64,000 nucleotides of DNA from contig CAMPJJ010000014.1 of assembly GCA_946886855.1 (NCBI GenBank), forward strand, positions 1 through 64,000, read 5' to 3'. This stretch comes from an uncultured Roseateles sp. (lineage in GTDB: Bacteria > Pseudomonadota > Gammaproteobacteria > Burkholderiales > Burkholderiaceae). The position numbers were made by a program, and so were the translations under genes. A model generated the notes under the pieces. It saw nothing but the letters and a program-made list of their open reading frames with translations. It did not search any database and had not been told where the DNA came from. Position 1 is the stretch's first letter. Each line of letters opens with the position of its first letter. Below are positions 47,884 through 55,785 of this stretch, piece after piece.

Positions 47884-48297
47884 CTACAAGGGATCGTCCC
47901 CGCCCTGAGGACGTCCAAGAAACGCCCATCGACTGCTGAGCAGGTAGGTCAGCACGGCGACCCCGAGAAGCACGATCAGCAGGCTCAGCTGGTACGACTG
48001 GTCGGTCCAGCGGAGCAGGGCGGCGTAGGCCAGTTCGTTGACGAGGAAGCCGCCCGCCGAGATCGCGGAGAAGCGCATCGCCGAGCGCCACATCGGCACG
48101 CCGTGCCCCTGGAAGGTCATCCGGTGGTGGCCGAAGAAGGACACCTGCAACGCGACGATCCAGCCCAGCACGTTGGCGATCAGCGGATGCCAGTGCAAGG
48201 TCTGGACGATCGCCGTCACCACCAGCCAGTGCACGAGCGCAGCGGCGCTGCCGACGGCGATGAAGCGGGGAATGCGGCGGGCGTGAACGTCAGGCAC
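47884..48297 (-). CDS. GtrA-like membrane protein
   Basis: The product is 137 residues from the GTG at 48297, or 160 from a GTG at 48366; neither has a clear ribosome-binding site. It shows four membrane helices of the GtrA family (FIAVGSAAALVHWLVVTAIV, the FFGHHRMTFQ turn between helices two and three, FLVNELAYAALL and LLIVLLGVAVLTYLLSSRWAF). GtrA proteins are proposed to flip undecaprenyl-phosphate-linked sugars. It is divergent from the PAP2-like gene and the PmrA-like boxes, so it may supply the flippase for the adjoining envelope-sugar pathway. Confidence 0.82.
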   Translation of the reverse strand: MPDVHARRIPRFIAVGSAAALVHWLVVTAIVQTLHWHPLIANVLGWIVALQVSFFGHHRMTFQGHGVPMWRSAMRFSAISAGGFLVNELAYAALLRWTDQSYQLSLLIVLLGVAVLTYLLSSRWAFLGRPQGGDDPL

Positions 48298-48418
48298 AGG
48301 GCGTCGAGGGTCAACGGCGGGCGTCAGGATGCGCCAGCGGAGCGAAGGATAGCCCGGCCAACACACCGCGTTGCGGGCTCACCACCCCGGCTGCAACTTG
48401 GCGGCGGTGCGACCGGCA

Positions 48419-48435
48419 GTTAAGGCGCAGTTAAG
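48419..48435 (+). promoter_or_regulatory. Direct-repeat response-regulator box (PmrA-like), site 1
   Basis: GTTAAG-N5-GTTAAG is a perfect direct repeat with an 11-base period. It is close to the PmrA box form (C/T)TTAA(G/T)-N5-(C/T)TTAA(G/T). It lies 31 bases before the PAP2-like gene start and between the divergent GtrA-like gene and that gene, upstream of the two-component genes. Confidence 0.65.
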
Positions 48436-48466
48436 TGGCGGCGGTCGAGCATGGTGGGTTCATCCC

Positions 48467-49060
48467 ATGCTCAACCACCACCTGTTCTCGCTCATCAACG
48501 CGCCGCCGGGCCTCTCGCCGGACGAGCTGTTCCTGCCCATGGCCGTCGCGCAATGGAGCGCCGGCGGCGTCATGCTCGGGCTCTGCCTGTCGTGGTGGAT
48601 CGCGGAGCGGGAACTCCGGGCAGAGCTGGTGAAGTCCGCTTCTGTGGCCGCCATCGCGCTGCTCCTGGCCGGGGCCGTCGCGGTCGTGGTGGGCGCGTTC
48701 GGCCCGCCGGCGTGGAGCCGGGAGGCGATGCCGGGCACGCGATACCTGGCGCGAGGATGGCTTCCTGATCTGCCGTCACCGTCCGTGACGATGCTCTGGG
48801 CCATGGCCATCACCGCGTTCGGGCAGGACCGCCTGTCCGTGGCCGGCCCCTTCCTGCTGACGCTGGGGCTGGCGGTGGGATGGTCCCGCATCTACCTGGG
48901 CGCCAGCCTGCCCGGGGACATCCTGGCGGTCCTGCCGGTCGCCGCGGCGGCCTCGGCCCTCACGTGGTGGATGCGCGCGCCCGTCCATCGGTTAGCGTTG
49001 CGTCTGGACAAAGCGCAGGGAGGGCGACGGCAGCTGCGCCGCCGCCCGGATCAGCGCTGA
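48467..49060 (+). CDS. PAP2-superfamily membrane protein lacking catalytic histidines
   Basis: The 197-residue protein has five or six membrane helices arranged as in BcrC/LpxE-type PAP2 phosphatases. The motifs are degenerate: the expected PSGH reads PSPSVT, and SRxxxxxHxxxD reads SRIYLGASLPGD, with serine where the histidine should be. The first Lys/Arg motif is not evident. It may be an inactive paralogue with a binding or regulatory role, or act by another mechanism. It starts downstream of a PmrA-like box and precedes the response-regulator gene. Confidence 0.75.
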   Translation: MLNHHLFSLINAPPGLSPDELFLPMAVAQWSAGGVMLGLCLSWWIAERELRAELVKSASVAAIALLLAGAVAVVVGAFGPPAWSREAMPGTRYLARGWLPDLPSPSVTMLWAMAITAFGQDRLSVAGPFLLTLGLAVGWSRIYLGASLPGDILAVLPVAAAASALTWWMRAPVHRLALRLDKAQGGRRQLRRRPDQR

Positions 49061-49065
49061 AGCTC

Positions 49066-49149
49066 GGAAACACTGGCACGGAAACACCGGCACGGAAATG
49101 CCGGCACGGAAACACGGGCACGGGAACACAGGCACGGGAACACTGGCAT
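49066..49149. repeat. 14-bp tandem repeat, six copies, running into a start codon
   Basis: Six consecutive 14-base units of form GGAAACACYGGCAC occupy 49066-49149, with one to four changes in the later copies. The sixth unit ends GGCAT, supplying the first two bases of the response-regulator ATG (49148). The whole space between the PAP2-like stop and the regulator start is repeat, and no normal Shine-Dalgarno is present. Confidence 0.92.
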
Positions 49150-49810
49150 GAGACTGCTGCTCATCGAGGATGACGACATGATCGGCCGCGCCGTCCGGCA
49201 GGGCCTCGCGTCCGCCGGCTTCGCCGTCGACTGGGTGACGGATGCGCGCGCGGCGCAGCTGTCCCTGTCCACGGGCGTGTACGACCTGGCCATCCTCGAC
49301 CTGGGCCTGCCGCGTGGCGACGGGATGGAACTCCTGAAGGACCTGCGACAGGGCGGCGATTCGATGCCGGTGCTGATCGCGTCGGCGCGCGACACCGTCA
49401 AGGACCGCATCGCGGGGCTGGAGGCCGGCGCCGACGACTACGTGCTCAAGCCCTTCGACCTCGATGAGCTGGTCGCGCGCGTGCGGGCGCTGCTGCGCCG
49501 CCATGCGGGCAGCGGCAGTCCGGTCCTGCGGCATGGCGATCTCGCGCTGGATCCGGTGCGCAAGGAGGTGACCCTGGCCGACAAGGTCGTGGAACTCTCG
49601 GCGCGGGAGTTCGCCGTGCTGGAGGCCCTGATGCAGAAGCCCGGTGCGGTGCTGTCGCGCGAGCGGCTCGAGGAGGCCGTGTACGGCTGGGGCCAGGAGG
49701 TCGCCAGCAACGCGATCGAGGTGCACCTGCACAACCTGCGCAAGAAGCTCGGCAGCGCCACCATCAAGAACGTGCGCGGCGTCGGCTACCGGATCGGCAA
49801 CGGGCCATGA
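49148..49810 (+). CDS. OmpR/PmrA-family response regulator
   Basis: The 220-residue regulator has a receiver domain (acidic LIEDDD, phospho-acceptor Asp51 in LAILDLGLPRGDG, Lys in YVLKPFDLDEL) and a winged-helix output domain ending VRGVGYRI. Closest in style to PmrA/QseB/BasR. The stop overlaps the kinase start (ATGA). It should bind the direct-repeat boxes at 48419 and 51212 and activate the envelope-sugar genes. Its translation start lies in a tandem repeat, so expression could change with repeat number. Confidence 0.93.
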   Translation: MRLLLIEDDDMIGRAVRQGLASAGFAVDWVTDARAAQLSLSTGVYDLAILDLGLPRGDGMELLKDLRQGGDSMPVLIASARDTVKDRIAGLEAGADDYVLKPFDLDELVARVRALLRRHAGSGSPVLRHGDLALDPVRKEVTLADKVVELSAREFAVLEALMQKPGAVLSRERLEEAVYGWGQEVASNAIEVHLHNLRKKLGSATIKNVRGVGYRIGNGP

Positions 49811-51216
49811 CGCGGTCGATCGAGCGCGAACTGCTCGCCTGGATCGTCGGCACCCTGCTGCTGGGATCGGCGCTGGTGGCGATGACGACCTACGTCGTCA
49901 CGCTCGACGAGATGAACGAGGTCTTCGACAACGACCTGCGCAACGTGGCCACCGGCGTCGCGACCTATCACCGCGGCAACGCGCCGCACGTGCAGGCCCA
50001 CGCGCCGGTGCTGATCGAGCGCCGCGACGACCCGGACGACACCGAGATCGCGACCTTCGCCTGGGACGCCGCCGGCCGGCTGATCTATTCGTCGGATCGG
50101 CGCGTGCCCATCACCTTCGAGCGCAAGGAAGGCCTGTCGCACCCGCGCCTGGGCGGCGAGGACTGGATCGTCTACACGGCGGTGCATGACAACGGCATCG
50201 TGCAGGCGGCGCAGCGCCGCGCGTCACGGCGCGAGATGGCCGGCGAATCGGCGGCCAAGATCCTGCCCTTCCTGGTCGCGATGGCGCTGATCGTGGCGGG
50301 CCTGCTGATCTACGGCCTGCGCCGGGGGCTGCGCCCGCTGGACGCGGCGGCGCGTGACATCGCCGGGCGCAGCGCCCGGTCGCTGGCCGCGATCGATACC
50401 TCCGCGGTGCCCGCCGAACTCCTGCCCCTGGTGCGCGCCATCAACAGCCTGATGGCCAAGCTCGACCAGTCCTTCCGCGCGCAGCGCGACTTCCTCGGCG
50501 ATGCGGCGCATGAGCTGCGCACGCCGATCGCGGCGCTGCGGCTGCAGCTCACGTTGCTCGAGCGCAGCGTCGATGAGCTCGAACGCGCGGCGGCCACGAG
50601 CGCGCTCAAGCTGGGCGTGGTGCGCGCGCAGCGATTGATCGAGCAACTGCTCGCCGTCGCGCGCACCGACCCGGCGGGCCCGCTCGATCCCTTGTCGCCC
50701 GTCGATCTGGACGAACTGGTCCGCGCGGTGCTGGAGCCGTTCGCCTCGAAGGCCGAAACCGCCCGCATCGATCTGGGCGCGGAACTCCACGGGCCCTGCA
50801 CGGTATGGGGCGACGCCGGACAGCTGGTCATGCTGCTCGACAACCTGATCGAGAACGCCTTGCGCCACACGCCGGAAGGCGGCGTGATCGATGTCGGCAC
50901 GGTGGCGGAGGACGGCTGTCCGACGCTGTTCGTCCGCGACTCGGGGCCGGGGATTCCGGCCATGGACCGGGAGCGCGTGTTCGGGCGCTTCTTCCGGGGC
51001 GATGTCGGCGGCGGCGGGCCGGGCAGGGAGAACGTCGGCAGCGGTCTGGGCCTGGTCATCGTCAAGGCCATCGCGGAACGCCACCGCGCGAGCGTGCGCC
51101 TGCTGGACCGGGTGCCGGGGCCGGGCCTGGAGGTGCGTGTGCGCTTCCCCCTGGGCGGCCCCGCGTCCGGAGGGGGCGGGGGCGCCGTACACCCGGCTTT
51201 GCATCCGGATTCTTAA
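49807..51216 (+). CDS. PmrB-like sensor histidine kinase
   Basis: The 469-residue kinase has an N-terminal helix (LLAWIVGTLLLGSALVAMTTYVV) and a periplasmic sensor of about 125 residues with an acidic patch (RRDDPDDTE). A second helix near 160 and a HAMP region follow. The H-box DAAHELRTPIAAL holds the histidine near 235, and the N-box ENALRHTPEG and G-boxes DSGPGIP and GSGLGLVIVK complete the core. PmrB kinases sense metal ions, acid or cationic peptides; the signal here is unknown. The glycine/proline tail is short and unstructured. Confidence 0.92.
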   Translation: MTRSIERELLAWIVGTLLLGSALVAMTTYVVTLDEMNEVFDNDLRNVATGVATYHRGNAPHVQAHAPVLIERRDDPDDTEIATFAWDAAGRLIYSSDRRVPITFERKEGLSHPRLGGEDWIVYTAVHDNGIVQAAQRRASRREMAGESAAKILPFLVAMALIVAGLLIYGLRRGLRPLDAAARDIAGRSARSLAAIDTSAVPAELLPLVRAINSLMAKLDQSFRAQRDFLGDAAHELRTPIAALRLQLTLLERSVDELERAAATSALKLGVVRAQRLIEQLLAVARTDPAGPLDPLSPVDLDELVRAVLEPFASKAETARIDLGAELHGPCTVWGDAGQLVMLLDNLIENALRHTPEGGVIDVGTVAEDGCPTLFVRDSGPGIPAMDRERVFGRFFRGDVGGGGPGRENVGSGLGLVIVKAIAERHRASVRLLDRVPGPGLEVRVRFPLGGPASGGGGGAVHPALHPDS

Positions 51217-51228
51217 GGACGCGATAAG
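51212..51228 (+). promoter_or_regulatory. Direct-repeat response-regulator box (PmrA-like), site 2
   Basis: CTTAAG-N5-GATAAG overlaps the kinase stop codon, with the same 11-base period as site 1. A GATACT hexamer at 51240-51245 follows at the spacing expected for an activator bound over the -35 region, and ends seven bases before the glycosyltransferase ATG. Confidence 0.6.
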
Positions 51229-51252
51229 CGACCCTTTTTGATACTCGCGGGC

Positions 51253-52350
51253 ATGTCTGATGTCCGTCCCCTCGCGTCCCCCTGGTCCGCTGTCCGGCAG
51301 CCGGCGATGCCCATCGGCGCGCCGTCGCCGGCCGAGGCCGCCGCGACCATGGCTGCCCCTGCCGCCGCCCGGCTGCACGATCCCGACGCGCCGCTGCGCG
51401 AACGCCGGCCTCGCGTGTCCTGCGTGGTTCCCTGCTTCAACGAGGCCGCCAACCTGCGCGAGCTGCTGCCCCGGCTCAGCGCGGTGCTCGGTTCGTGCAG
51501 CGACGCGTGGGAAATCATCCTGGTCGACGACGGCAGTTCGGACGACACGCTCCGGCTCCTGCGCCAGTGGACGCAGCGCCCCGGGATCGTGGCGCTGCAG
51601 CTGTCCCGCAACTTCGGCAAGGAAGCGGCGCTGACGGCCGGCATCGCGCGGGCGGGCGGCGACGTGGTCGTGATGCTGGACGCGGATCAGCAGCACGATC
51701 CGCGCCTGATCCCGCAGTTCATCCAGCATTGGTGTCACGGCGCCGACATGGTCTACGCGGTGCGCGAGACGCGCGACGACGAGTCCTGGCACAAGCGCGT
51801 GGGTACGCGGCTGTTCTACGGCCTGCTCAACCGGTCGGGGCGCTTCGAGGTGCCGGCGGGGGCGGGCGATTTCCGGCTGATGGACCGGTCCGTCGTCGAC
51901 GCGCTGATGGCGCTGCCGGAGCGCAACCGCTTCATGAAGGGCCTGTATGCGTGGGTCGGCTACCGGACCGTGGCCGTGCCCTATCAGCCCGAGGTCCGCG
52001 CGCACGGCAGGACCCACTTCAATCCGCTGCGTCTGGCCCACCTCGCGCTGGACGGCCTCACGTCGTTCACGACCTGGCCCCTGCGCGCGGCGAGCGCGCT
52101 GGGCGTGCTGCTCGCGTTCGCGGCCTTCATGTATGGCGCCTACCTGTCGCTGGTGTATGTCCTCTACGGGCACACGGTGAGCGGCTGGACCACCATCGTC
52201 GTGGGGCTGATGTTCTTCTCCGGCCTGCAGCTGCTCTTCCTCGGCGTCGTCGGCGAGTACGTCGGCCGCATCTTCGAAGAGGTCAAGGGCCGTCCGCTGT
52301 ATGTCGTCAAGAACGCTTGGGGAACCGGGCTCAACGCCTCCAGACAATGA
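51253..52350 (+). CDS. ArnC/FlmF-like family 2 glycosyltransferase
   Basis: The 365-residue enzyme has a GT2 domain with VSCVVPCFNEAANLRELLP, ILVDDGSSDDTL, LSRNFGKEAALTAGI and the metal-binding LDADQQHDP. Two C-terminal membrane helices follow (SALGVLLAFAAFMYGAYL and IVVGLMFFSGLQLLFLGVV). These features fit transfer of a sugar from a nucleotide donor to undecaprenyl phosphate on the cytoplasmic face. An N-terminal Ala/Pro-rich extension of about 50 residues is unusual. The stop overlaps the ArnT-like start. Confidence 0.9.
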   Translation: MSDVRPLASPWSAVRQPAMPIGAPSPAEAAATMAAPAAARLHDPDAPLRERRPRVSCVVPCFNEAANLRELLPRLSAVLGSCSDAWEIILVDDGSSDDTLRLLRQWTQRPGIVALQLSRNFGKEAALTAGIARAGGDVVVMLDADQQHDPRLIPQFIQHWCHGADMVYAVRETRDDESWHKRVGTRLFYGLLNRSGRFEVPAGAGDFRLMDRSVVDALMALPERNRFMKGLYAWVGYRTVAVPYQPEVRAHGRTHFNPLRLAHLALDGLTSFTTWPLRAASALGVLLAFAAFMYGAYLSLVYVLYGHTVSGWTTIVVGLMFFSGLQLLFLGVVGEYVGRIFEEVKGRPLYVVKNAWGTGLNASRQ

Positions 52351-53945
52351 ACCGTCCTGTCGCCGCCCTCACCGATGCTGCCGAAGCATCCGCTGCCTCC
52401 GCTGCATCCGACCCCAAACCAGCTGTTGCCCGCCGTGGCGATGGCTGGATCGCCTTTGGGCTGAGTTTCGTCTGGTTGTGGATCACCGCCTGGGCCCGCC
52501 CGCTGTCGCTGCCCGACGAGGGCCGCTACGTCGGCGTCGCCTGGGAAGGACTCCAGCACGGCGACTGGCTGGTCCCCACGCTCAACGGCCTGCCGTTCTT
52601 CCACAAGCCGCCGCTGTTCTACTGGATCACCGAGGCGTCGATGGCGATCTTCGGACCGGGCGTCTGGGCCGCGCGCGCGGCCCCGCTGGTCGGCGGACTG
52701 GTCGGCGCGATGAGCCTGTTCCTGATGCTGCGTCGCTGGATGTCGCCGGCGCACGCCTGGGCCGCGCTGCTGACGCTGCTGGCGATGCCGCTGTACTTCG
52801 TGGGCTCGCAGTTCGCCAACCTCGACATGCTGGTGGCGGGGCTGATCACCGCCACGGTCGCCGCCGGCGCGGAGGCGGCCTTGCGCGCGAACGCGGGGCA
52901 GCCGCACCGGCGCATGCTGGCCCTGGCCTATGCGCTCGCCGGGCTGGGCGTCCTCGCCAAGGGATTGATCGGCATCGTGCTGCCTGGCGCCGTGCTGCTG
53001 CTGTGGCTCGGCCTTTCGGGGCAATGGCGCGCGATCCGGACGCTGCTGTGGCTCCCCGGCATCGCGCTCATGCTGCTGGTCTGCGCGCCATGGTTCATCG
53101 CCATGCAGCTGCGCTTCCCCGGCTTCCTGCACTACTTCTTCGTCGTCCAGCATGTGCAGCGCTTCGCCGGCGGCGGTTTCAACAACGTGCAGCCGATGTG
53201 GTTCTACCCCGTCGTGCTGATCGTCGCGACCGTGCCGGCGCTGCCGTGGCTCTTCAAGGGATGGAAGGGGGAACTGTGGCGCCCCGCGTCCGGGCCGCAG
53301 GGCTTGCACTGGCTGCTGCTGGTGTGGTTCGCGGTGATCCTGCTGTTCTTTTCCATCCCGCAATCCAAGCTGGTGGGCTACATCCTGCCGACGCTACCGC
53401 CGATGGCCGGCCTGATCGCCGTGGCATGGGAGCGGGTCGTGACGCGGTCGCCCCGATGGCGGCGGTGGGGCGCGGTCTCGCTGACGATCGGCGCGGCCTT
53501 CGGACTGGCCGCCGTGGTTGCCTACGGCCTGGGCGCGGGGAAATCGAACCGGATGCTGGCCCGGGAACTGGCCGCGCTGCGCCAGCCCGGGGACGGCGTG
53601 GTCATGCTCGAACGTTACGAGTACGACATGCCTTTCTATGCCCGGCTGCGCGCGCCCATGGTGGTGGTGGAGGACTGGGACGACGCCGAGCTGATGGCGC
53701 GCGACAGCTGGCGCAAGGAGCTGGCGGACACGCGCGCCTTCGTCGACGCCGGGCGCGACCTGTCCGCATTCCAGACCTGGTCCTCGATCCGGGCGGTCGC
53801 GTGTCGCCGCCATGTGGTCTGGGCTGTCGGCGACATCTCACTGGCGAAGTCGCATGCCTGGCTGGACAAGGCCGAGCTGGTCGCCAGCGACAAGCAGACG
53901 GCGCTATGGCGGCTGCGCGCCGCCGCGCTGGATTGCGCTGGCTGA
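52347..53945 (+). CDS. ArnT-like lipid A / undecaprenyl-sugar glycosyltransferase
   Basis: The 532-residue GT-C enzyme has about eleven membrane helices. It carries the ArnT signatures SLPDEGRYVGVAWE (catalytic acidic residues), PTLNGLPFFHKPPLFYW and FFSIPQSKLVGYILPTLPP, then a periplasmic C-terminal domain. ArnT transfers aminosugars from undecaprenyl phosphate to lipid A phosphates on the periplasmic face, giving resistance to polymyxin. Its ATG overlaps the ArnC-like stop (ATGA), and a deacetylase gene follows ten bases later. Confidence 0.9.
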   Translation: MNRPVAALTDAAEASAASAASDPKPAVARRGDGWIAFGLSFVWLWITAWARPLSLPDEGRYVGVAWEGLQHGDWLVPTLNGLPFFHKPPLFYWITEASMAIFGPGVWAARAAPLVGGLVGAMSLFLMLRRWMSPAHAWAALLTLLAMPLYFVGSQFANLDMLVAGLITATVAAGAEAALRANAGQPHRRMLALAYALAGLGVLAKGLIGIVLPGAVLLLWLGLSGQWRAIRTLLWLPGIALMLLVCAPWFIAMQLRFPGFLHYFFVVQHVQRFAGGGFNNVQPMWFYPVVLIVATVPALPWLFKGWKGELWRPASGPQGLHWLLLVWFAVILLFFSIPQSKLVGYILPTLPPMAGLIAVAWERVVTRSPRWRRWGAVSLTIGAAFGLAAVVAYGLGAGKSNRMLARELAALRQPGDGVVMLERYEYDMPFYARLRAPMVVVEDWDDAELMARDSWRKELADTRAFVDAGRDLSAFQTWSSIRAVACRRHVVWAVGDISLAKSHAWLDKAELVASDKQTALWRLRAAALDCAG

Positions 53946-53954
53946 GGACGCGAC

Positions 53955-54809
53955 GTGGATCGCCTGCGCGCCATCTGCCTCTGCATCGACGACTTCGGGC
54001 TGCACGAGCACGTCAACGCCGCGGCGCTGGCGCTGCGGCGCGACGGCCGTGCGCAGGCGCTCTCGTGCATGGTGGGCGCGCCCGCGTGGCCCGACGGCGC
54101 CCAGGCCCTGCGCCGGGACAGCGCCGGGCCCAGCGACGTCGGCCTGCATCTGGACTTCACCCAGCATCCGCTCACGCTCCCGCCGACGTCCTGGTCGTCG
54201 CTGTGGATGCAGGGGCGGCTGGATCGCCTGTCGCCGGCCGCGCTGCACGTCGAGATCGCGGCGCAGCTGGACCGCTTCGAGCAGCACCTCGGCCGGCGCC
54301 CCGACTTCATCGACGGCCATCAGCACGTGCATCAGTTTCCGCAGGTGCGGGACGCGCTGGTGGACCTGCTGCTGAAACGCTATCCGTACCAGAAGCCCTG
54401 GCTCCGGTCGACCCGGTCGACCAGCTGGCGGCTCAAGCCGATGATGATCGGCCAGCTCGGGAACCGCGCCTTGACGGCGGACGCCGATCTGCTGGCCTTC
54501 CCGCACAACCGCCGCCTGCTCGGCGTGTACGACTTCAGCGGGGGACCTGAACGCTACGAGGCGCTGCTCTCGCGCTGGCTGCAGGGGGCGCAGCACGGCG
54601 ACCTGCTGATGTGTCATCCGAGCGCCAACCTGATCCCGGACGATCCGATCGCGCAGGCCCGCGTGGACGAATACCAGGTCCTGTCCGATCCGCGTTTCGA
54701 CTGGCAGGTGCGCTCGAACGCCGTCCGGCTCGAGGCGATGTCGCGCATCCTCGATGACGAGCGCTTCGCCGGCGCGCGGTGGAAGCCCCAGGGGGCGAGG
54801 AGTCCGTGA
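53955..54809 (+). CDS. YdjC/ChbG/NaxD-like carbohydrate deacetylase
   Basis: The 284-residue metal-dependent deacetylase has the N-terminal ICLCIDDFGLHEHVN (acidic metal ligands), VGLHLDFTQHPL and DGHQHVHQFPQVRDAL (histidine ligands). The start is a GTG at 53955. In Francisella, NaxD of this family removes the acetyl group from undecaprenyl-phosphate-N-acetylgalactosamine before transfer to lipid A; HpnK in hopanoid synthesis is another relative. The context between an ArnT-like and membrane genes favours the NaxD-type role. Confidence 0.88.
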   Translation: MDRLRAICLCIDDFGLHEHVNAAALALRRDGRAQALSCMVGAPAWPDGAQALRRDSAGPSDVGLHLDFTQHPLTLPPTSWSSLWMQGRLDRLSPAALHVEIAAQLDRFEQHLGRRPDFIDGHQHVHQFPQVRDALVDLLLKRYPYQKPWLRSTRSTSWRLKPMMIGQLGNRALTADADLLAFPHNRRLLGVYDFSGGPERYEALLSRWLQGAQHGDLLMCHPSANLIPDDPIAQARVDEYQVLSDPRFDWQVRSNAVRLEAMSRILDDERFAGARWKPQGARSP

Positions 54810-55576
54810 TGCTCGTGTCGAGTGCATGGCCGGCGATCGGCGCAGCCTTCGCGGCCTCCCTGGTCGAAGTGGTGGAGGCGTTCACGATCGTGCTGGCGGT
54901 CGGCTGCACGCGCGGCTGGCGCGCCGCCTGGACGGGCACGCTCGCGGCCCTGGCGCTGCTGGCCGTCACCGTCGCGCTCGTCGGGCCCGCGCTGCTGCGC
55001 GTGCCCATCCACACGCTGCAACTGGTCGTGGGTGTGTTGCTCCTGCTGTTCGGACTGGGGTGGTTGCGCAAGGCGATCCTGCGTGCCGGTGGCGTGCTGG
55101 CGCTGCGCGACGAGGCCGCGCTCTACCGGCAGGCGGCACGGGCGTTCGGGGCCGACGGGGCCATCGGCGAGGGCGCCACGTCCGCCAGCGCTCGCGACTG
55201 GATCGGCGTCATCGCGGTGTTCAAGGCGGTGCTGCTGGAGGGCCTGGAAGTCGTGTTCATCGTGCTGGCGGTCGGCGCTGGACACGGCCTGGTCGTCGAG
55301 GCCTCGATCGGCGCGGCGACGGCCTGCGTGCTGGTGCTGGTCGTCGGCAGGGTGCTGCTTCAGCCCCTGTCGCGGGTGCCGGAGAACGGGCTCAAGTTCG
55401 GCGTCGGCATCCTGCTGACGGCCTTCGGCGTCTTCTGGACCGGCGAGGGGCTGGGCTTGTCATGGCCGGGCGGGGCGCTGGCCCTGCTGGCGCTCGTGGC
55501 CCTGTTCGCCATCACCGGCCTGGTCAGCGCGCGGCTGCTGCGCCGGCGTCGCCCGCAACCCGGGAGATTCGCATGA
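54809..55576 (+). CDS. COG4280-like polytopic membrane protein
   Basis: The 255-residue inner-membrane protein has about seven helices. Two segments resemble each other, SLVEVVEAFTIVLAVG near residue 18 and LLEGLEVVFIVLAVG near 150, each with an acidic ExxE motif inside a helix. This suggests an internal repeat like that of FTR1 iron permeases or TMEM165-type cation carriers. The ATG at 54809 overlaps the deacetylase stop (TGATG) and has GAGGAG six bases upstream. Its role in the operon is unknown; lipid-linked sugar translocation or metal transport are both possible. Confidence 0.8.
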   Translation: MLVSSAWPAIGAAFAASLVEVVEAFTIVLAVGCTRGWRAAWTGTLAALALLAVTVALVGPALLRVPIHTLQLVVGVLLLLFGLGWLRKAILRAGGVLALRDEAALYRQAARAFGADGAIGEGATSASARDWIGVIAVFKAVLLEGLEVVFIVLAVGAGHGLVVEASIGAATACVLVLVVGRVLLQPLSRVPENGLKFGVGILLTAFGVFWTGEGLGLSWPGGALALLALVALFAITGLVSARLLRRRRPQPGRFA

Positions 55577-55785
55577 GCCTGATCGCCGACGTGATCCAGG
55601 AGCTCTTCGGCATGTTCTGGGCCGATGCCGGGCTGTGCCTGGGCGCCCTGGGCGTGGTGCTCGGCGTCGGCCTCGGACGGCGACTGGGGTGGGTCGACGG
55701 GCCCTGGGCGCTCGCCGCGCTGGTGGCGGGCATCGTCCTGACGCTGCTGCTGAATGTCTGGGCTGCCTCGTCCCGGCGGCGTTGA
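55573..55785 (+). CDS. Small two-helix membrane protein
   Basis: Not recognised. The 70-residue product starts inside the stop of the preceding membrane gene (ATGA). It has two helices (about GLCLGALGVVLGVGLG and ALAALVAGIVLTLLLNVWAA) and a basic end (SSRRR). Tight coupling suggests a subunit of the COG4280-like protein. Confidence 0.75.
   Translation: MSLIADVIQELFGMFWADAGLCLGALGVVLGVGLGRRLGWVDGPWALAALVAGIVLTLLLNVWAASSRRR

Noticed and set aside
47605..48423. Plus-strand open frame opposite the GtrA-like gene
   Set aside because: The minus strand shows four GtrA-type helices; the plus product is polar, Gln/Arg-rich and featureless.
49066..49149. CRISPR array
   Set aside because: Units are directly abutting 14-mers without spacers; no cas genes are present anywhere in the window.
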